NCBI GenBank assembly: GCA_946482495.1
Contig: CAMLRV010000055.1
Span: 1-11,142 of the forward strand
Source: an uncultured Flavobacteriia bacterium
Lineage (GTDB): Bacteria; Bacteroidota; Bacteroidia; Flavobacteriales; Flavobacteriaceae
Reading direction: 5' to 3'
DNA: 11,142 bases
Position numbers and translations under genes: made by a program. Below, in pieces: positions 8,501 through 11,142 of this stretch (its first letter is position 1; each line of letters starts with the position of its first letter). The notes beneath the pieces were generated by a model that saw only the letters and a program-made list of their open reading frames with translations, was not told the DNA's origin and made no database searches.

Positions 8501-9224
8501 GTACCGAATCAAATTCTGATTCTTCATAAAAGTCTGGTTTGTCAGCGCTTTTTGGTGCAAACTGAGTAACTTTCGGACCTTTAACGAAAGCAACATTGTC
8601 TTTATATGCTGAAACGATATCGTTTGGATGAGTTTCAGATGTTTTTTTGATTAATTTGAATAATGAAGTTGGTTTTTCTTCGCCATCAACGATAAAAGTT
8701 CCGTTGAAAATTTTATGACGGCAATGCTCTGAGTTGGCTTGAGAGAATGCAAAAATTTCAGAATCCGTTAATTTTCGACCTAATTTAGTTGATAAATTAT
8801 CTAAATATTCTACTTCTTCTAAACTTAAAGCTAAACCTTCTTGTTTGTTGTATCCATCAATATCACTAATTTCTAAAATAGCTTCTGGTTGAATAGCAAT
8901 AGTGAAAATTTCTTGATGTAATTCTCCATATTTTTGGAAAAGCATTGGGTCGAAATCTGTAAAATCAGCAGCAACTTTTTCGAACTCTTCAATTCTAATA
9001 ATCCCAGAAATTCCCATGTTTTGAGTAATTTCCACTGCATTTGTACTCCATGGAGTAACCATTGCGGCACGTGGTCCTACAAAATTTTGAGTGATGTTTT
9101 TACTGTCAATTTGTTGTGTCTCCCCAAATAGCCAGTTTAATTTTTGAATGTTTTCGGCAGAAATTTCAGTTTGAGTTTGTACTGCAAATACTGTGTTGCT
9201 TTGGTTTCCAAAGAAAAAAATCAT
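5562..9224 (-). CDS. purL: Phosphoribosylformylglycinamidine synthase, large single-chain PurL
   Basis: A 1220-residue cytoplasmic enzyme of de novo purine synthesis. It converts FGAR, glutamine and ATP to FGAM, glutamate, ADP and phosphate. Numbering from the chosen start: the N-terminal PurS-like and linker region covers about 1-210. The synthase core begins at NSEHCRHKIF (164-173) and KAETHNFPT (245-253), and two AIRS-type halves run to about 960. The C-terminal class I glutaminase (about 970-1220) has the nucleophile C1067 in GICNGC and H1180/E1182 in MPHIERSTFPW. This is the large type found in Proteobacteria and Bacteroidota (E. coli about 1295), not the split PurS/PurQ/PurL type. No catalytic motif is missing. 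Start choice: the frame also has an ATG at 9255-9257, right after an in-frame TAA, which would add 11 residues (MKCNGIKQHHT). I prefer 9224 because family members that I recall begin near M-I-x-F-F-G-N-Q and it has A at -3. The longer form remains possible. Other pur genes are absent from the window. Confidence 0.95.
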   Translation of the reverse strand: MIFFFGNQSNTVFAVQTQTEISAENIQKLNWLFGETQQIDSKNITQNFVGPRAAMVTPWSTNAVEITQNMGISGIIRIEEFEKVAADFTDFDPMLFQKYGELHQEIFTIAIQPEAILEISDIDGYNKQEGLALSLEEVEYLDNLSTKLGRKLTDSEIFAFSQANSEHCRHKIFNGTFIVDGEEKPTSLFKLIKKTSETHPNDIVSAYKDNVAFVKGPKVTQFAPKSADKPDFYEESEFDSVLSLKAETHNFPTTVEPFNGAATGSGGEIRDRLAGGQGSLPLAGTAVYMTSYSRLTDNRKWEEGVNERKWLYQTPMDILIKASNGASDFGNKFGQPLITGSILTFEHEEANRKVGYDKVIMQAGGIGYGKLDQAIKKKPQEGDKIVILGGENYRIGMGGAAVSSADTGAFGSGIELNAIQRSNPEMQKRAANAIRGLVESENNPIVSIHDHGAGGHLNCLSELVEDTGGLIDLDKLPVGDPTLSAKEIIGNESQERMGLVIGEKDIETLQKIADRERSPMYQVGDVTSDHRFTFESKSTGAKPMDYALEDFFGSSPKTIMTDNSVARNYSNSEYNANEIPNYLENVLRLEAVASKDWLTNKVDRCVGGRVAKQQCAGPLQLPLNNVGVMALDFKGKEGIATSIGHSPISALIDPVAGSRNAIAESLSNIVWAPLKDNLASVSLSANWMWACKNEGEDARLYEAVKGCSDFAIELGINIPTGKDSLSMKQKYPNDEVIAPGTVIISAAGNCSNITKVVEPVLQSDGGNIYYLNLSQDAFKLGGSSFNQTLNKVGNETPTIKNADFFKKAFNTLQDLIKERKIKAGHDVGSGGLITTLLEMCFADVNLGANFDLTSINENDTTKLLFSENIAVVFQADAEVEATFKANGVEIFNIGTSTNSNTVSVTNFNDSFDFDVTKYRKTWFETSYLLDQKQTKNGRAKDRFENFDIQPLQFTFPSHFDGKLVATNTTNRPKAAIIREKGSNSEREMANAMYLAGFDVKDVHMTDLISGRETLEDIQFIGAVGGFSNSDVLGSAKGWAGAFLYNEKANTALKNFFKREDTLSVGICNGCQLMMELELINPEHEVHGKMKHNDSHKHESGFTSVKVQKNNSVMLSTLEGTTLGVWISHGEGKFNLPLSEENYNIVAKYGYEGYPANPNGSDYNTAMMCDATGRHLVTMPHIERSTFPWNWANYPDRGQKDEVTPWLEAFVNARKWIENKK

Positions 9225-9290
9225 TGTATGGTGTTGTTTAATTCCGTTGCATTTCATTTAGTTAAAATTGCCTCGGGTGTTGTTGTGGTG

Positions 9291-9298
9291 CAAAGGTA
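9291..9298 (-). promoter_or_regulatory. Probable -7 promoter element for purL
   Basis: On the minus strand this reads TACCTTTG, a full match to the Bacteroidota -7 element TAnnTTTG. Transcription would begin near 9284, giving a leader of about 60 bases to the ATG at 9224, or about 27 bases to the alternative ATG at 9257. The upstream -33 element is poor: the expected position falls in the T tract of the preceding terminator, and the nearest TTG is only 12 bases away. No riboswitch fold is recognisable in the leader. Confidence 0.5.
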
Positions 9299-9317
9299 AA
9301 GTTTCTTATTCAAGTAG

Positions 9318-9346
9318 AAAAAAAAAAGAGCGGTAAAAACCGCTCT
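9318..9346 (-). terminator. Intrinsic terminator after the beta-helix lipoprotein gene
   Basis: On the minus strand the arms AGAGCGGT and ACCGCTCT (9339-9346 and 9327-9334) form an 8-bp G+C-rich stem with a 4-base loop. A run of ten T follows (complement of 9318-9327). It begins 11 bases after the lipoprotein stop and separates that gene from purL, which lies downstream on the same strand. Confidence 0.87.
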
Positions 9347-9357
9347 AAATTTAAAAT

Positions 9358-10917
9358 TTATGGTAAAAATTCATAAGCTCCGATGTCAGATGAGGTAGCT
9401 CTTGAATTTCCTAATATATCAGCAAAGGTTGAAAATGTATTATTGGCATTATTTATACAAATAGAATTCGCTTTAATTCTCAAATTATTCTTGTTAACAT
9501 TTTTAAAATCAGGAATATTTGTACTTGAATTGGTGGCGATTTTACAACCCACATATTTCGAGATATCATTAAAATTATATAACGGATTACTTGCAAATTG
9601 ATTGTTGAAATCGATAAACTTTATTAAGCAATTGTCAAATTTATAATTGAAAGTACTTCCATTTTTCTCCAATGCAATTCCTAAATTAGTGGAACCATAA
9701 AAAATACAGTTTTTAAAGTTGGCTTGCGTTAACGCATATGTAGGCGAACCATCATAATCATCCATTACCAAACATGTCTGACTAGGAGAAGGCCAATAAT
9801 TTGCAAAAGTACAATGTGTAAAATCGTAACTTCCACCAAATGTACACGCTAAACTTGCTTGTCCGCAATTGTTCGTTACAACATTTTTACCCACCATGTT
9901 ACCAGTTCTAGCTAAAATACCCACATTGGCACAATTGTAAATTTGTACATTCAACATATCAATTGTTGGAGTAGGAGTTCCGTCATTTCCAGAAACTAAC
10001 ATGCCAACTGTTGCGTTTTTAATGGTTAAATTTTCTAAACTATTATTATTGCTACCTGGTAAAAACCAAACGGTTCCCCATTGTCCAGCTACATCAGAAT
10101 AACCAGATTCTAATCTGTCGCCTTCAAATACCACTTGATTATTTACTAAAACGGAACCATCTGGATTGTAAGTACTTAATCCACCGTTAACATCTAAATG
10201 TGCATCATCAGCCACAATTAAACCAGAATTCGCATGAAAATGTACACTAACTCCAGGATCAACCACTAAAGTTTCGTTTTCTGGGATTTTGGCATAACCA
10301 TAAATCACATAGGGTTTAGCGTTGGTCCAATGTAATTCATCTCCATTGGTAATGTCTGAATGACTTAAATTGGTTCCAGTAATTTTAATTGGATCACCAT
10401 TTTCGTCTAAACCTAACTGAATTTCTTCGTAAGTATAATTGTTCGGACTTCCCGTTCTTTCTGGGTAAATGAAGACGGCATCTTGAATTAATGTCACCAA
10501 TTCTACTTTCTGAAAATTTACTGAATTTCCAAATTCAATTCTGTCTGTGTATAAAAAATCAGTAGGATTTGCATCAGCCACATCTGAAGTAACTTCAATA
10601 AAAATAAACATACTGTCTTTGGCTAATAATTCCACGTTTTCAAATTCTTTTCCAGAAACACCATCTACCATTAAGCGATAGTTAGAAGCTTGTCCTTTTC
10701 CTAATCTTACATTGGGAATTGAGATGTTTTTATTGCTATTGTTGTATACTTTTAACGTGTAAGTACTCGAACCAATATTAGTGAAAACGGTATCTAAATA
10801 CACGGTTTCTTTCGAGAAAGATAAATCTCCAATACTCGATTCGAAATCAAGTTCATTTCTACAAGAAGTAGCAAAAAGTAAAGTGAATAGACTTAAAATT
10901 AGATATAATTGACGCAT
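9358..10917 (-). CDS. Predicted lipoprotein with parallel beta-helix fold, function unknown
   Basis: A 519-residue exported lipoprotein. Seen: a short N-terminus and hydrophobic signal (1-18) ending in FATSC, with lipidated C19. The residues after C19 (RNELDFE) include acidic positions, which in Bacteroidota can favour transport to the cell surface. Residues about 28-150 look like a beta-sandwich domain, with DTVFTNIGSSTYTLKVYN (42-59) typical of Ig-like modules. From about 200 to 440 the chain has short beta-strand repeats with Asn/Gly turns (for example LENLTIKNATVGMLVSG and FKNCIFYGS), the pattern of right-handed parallel beta-helices. The end, SSDIGAYEFLP (509-519), resembles the DIGAYE tail seen on many such proteins (choice-of-anchor Q type). 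Beta-helices often bind or cleave polysaccharide, but I see no catalytic signature, so no enzymatic role is assigned. It appears monocistronic, with its own terminator and a divergent neighbour. The start gives a normal lipoprotein signal, and no Shine-Dalgarno sequence is present. Confidence 0.88.
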   Translation of the reverse strand: MRQLYLILSLFTLLFATSCRNELDFESSIGDLSFSKETVYLDTVFTNIGSSTYTLKVYNNSNKNISIPNVRLGKGQASNYRLMVDGVSGKEFENVELLAKDSMFIFIEVTSDVADANPTDFLYTDRIEFGNSVNFQKVELVTLIQDAVFIYPERTGSPNNYTYEEIQLGLDENGDPIKITGTNLSHSDITNGDELHWTNAKPYVIYGYAKIPENETLVVDPGVSVHFHANSGLIVADDAHLDVNGGLSTYNPDGSVLVNNQVVFEGDRLESGYSDVAGQWGTVWFLPGSNNNSLENLTIKNATVGMLVSGNDGTPTPTIDMLNVQIYNCANVGILARTGNMVGKNVVTNNCGQASLACTFGGSYDFTHCTFANYWPSPSQTCLVMDDYDGSPTYALTQANFKNCIFYGSTNLGIALEKNGSTFNYKFDNCLIKFIDFNNQFASNPLYNFNDISKYVGCKIATNSSTNIPDFKNVNKNNLRIKANSICINNANNTFSTFADILGNSRATSSDIGAYEFLP

Positions 10918-11023
10918 GCTATTTATTTTTTTGACAGCTGATTCTTAGATTATTTTAATTGAATTATTTTTTAAATTTCATTAAAACAAATTTTAAAAAA
11001 TTAATTCGTGAAATTTGTGGAAA

Positions 11024-11031
11024 CAAACTTA
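11024..11031 (-). promoter_or_regulatory. Possible -7 element for the lipoprotein gene
   Basis: The minus strand reads TAAGTTTG, matching TAnnTTTG. Transcription would start near 11017, leaving a leader of about 100 bases before the lipoprotein ATG at 10917. No TTG or TTTG lies at the right distance upstream, and this A+T-rich region could produce such a match by chance. It is the best candidate in the 187-base divergent spacer. Confidence 0.35.
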
Positions 11032-11081
11032 AAACGAAAAAAACCTGCTTTTGGTATATTTTTATTCGAAATATAAATTTG

Positions 11082-11089
11082 TAACTTTG
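11082..11089 (+). promoter_or_regulatory. Possible -7 element for the right-edge gene
   Basis: TAACTTTG matches the TAnnTTTG element. A start about 6 bases downstream would leave only about 10 bases before the ATG at 11105. The -33 box is weak: TTTG at 11050-11053 is 28 bases upstream, beyond the usual 17-23, while a T run lies at the expected distance. Confidence 0.4.
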
Positions 11090-11104
11090 TAAAAATAACT
11101 ATTT

Positions 11105-11142
11105 ATGTTTAATAAAGAAAAGTTTTTAGCACTTTGTACCAA
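11105..11142 (+). CDS. Start of an unidentified gene, cut by the window edge
   Basis: The frame opens with ATG at 11105 and reads MFNKEKFLALCT, 12 complete codons without a stop, to the end of the window. A promoter-like element sits just upstream and the gene is divergent from the lipoprotein gene. The leader is A/T-rich, as for other genes here. The fragment is too short to assign a family; an amphipathic, lysine-containing N-terminus suggests a cytoplasmic protein, but that is a guess. Confidence 0.55.
   Translation, partial: MFNKEKFLALCT

Noticed and set aside
9225..9290. Possible purine riboswitch or other structured RNA in the purL leader
   Set aside because: I could not find the conserved core or paired helices of a known riboswitch in this short leader. 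The hairpin nearby belongs to the upstream gene's terminator.
9383..9601. A 72-codon + strand frame rich in hydrophobic residues opposite the lipoprotein gene
   Set aside because: The hydrophobicity comes from the complement of Asn/Lys-rich codons. There is no start context, and it lies inside a real gene.
10918..11104. A hidden small gene or RNA in the divergent spacer
   Set aside because: The sequence is extremely A+T-rich with frequent stops on both strands and no stable hairpin. Only promoter-like elements could be seen.

Overview
The window looks like ordinary chromosome from a low-GC member of the Bacteroidota, most likely the Flavobacteriia. The evidence is the strongly A+T-rich sequence, A/T-rich leaders without Shine-Dalgarno sequences, promoter elements of the flavobacterial type (TTTG, 19 bases, TAnnTTTG), a lipoprotein signal with acidic residues after the cysteine, a long single-chain PurL, and a TPR-type hybrid sensor kinase. 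I see no mobile element, CRISPR array, rRNA, tRNA or phage gene. This is my inference from signatures; no database search was run.

Layout, left to right. A membrane-bound processive family 2 glycosyltransferase (15-1445, +) begins almost at the window edge and is probably the distal part of an operon lying to the left. A near-perfect promoter (1463-1493) then drives ettA (1539-3230, +), an ABC-F ATPase of the translational-throttle type, which ends at a strong intrinsic terminator (3250-3279). Next is a hybrid histidine kinase (3306-5495, +) with a signal peptide, a TPR sensor region, one membrane span, HisKA/HATPase and a C-terminal receiver. It converges on purL across a symmetric hairpin (5516-5550) that can terminate both genes. 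purL (5562-9224, -) encodes the large FGAM synthase of purine biosynthesis. Upstream of it on the same strand, separated by a terminator, lies a lipoprotein with a predicted parallel beta-helix fold (9358-10917, -). A 187-base A+T-rich divergent region follows, and the first 12 codons of an unidentified + strand gene (11105-11142) end the window.

How the genes work together: apparently they do not form one system. Terminators and separate promoters split them into independent transcription units: envelope or exopolysaccharide synthesis, ribosome control, signal transduction, purine synthesis and a surface lipoprotein. No stretch longer than 300 bases lacks a gene. The longest gaps are 187 bases (10918-11104) and 133 bases (9225-9357), and both hold promoter-like or terminator elements. 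I found no convincing undescribed system. The least understood parts are the beta-helix lipoprotein, the ligand of the TPR sensor kinase, and the tight terminator/promoter packing in front of the kinase and purL.
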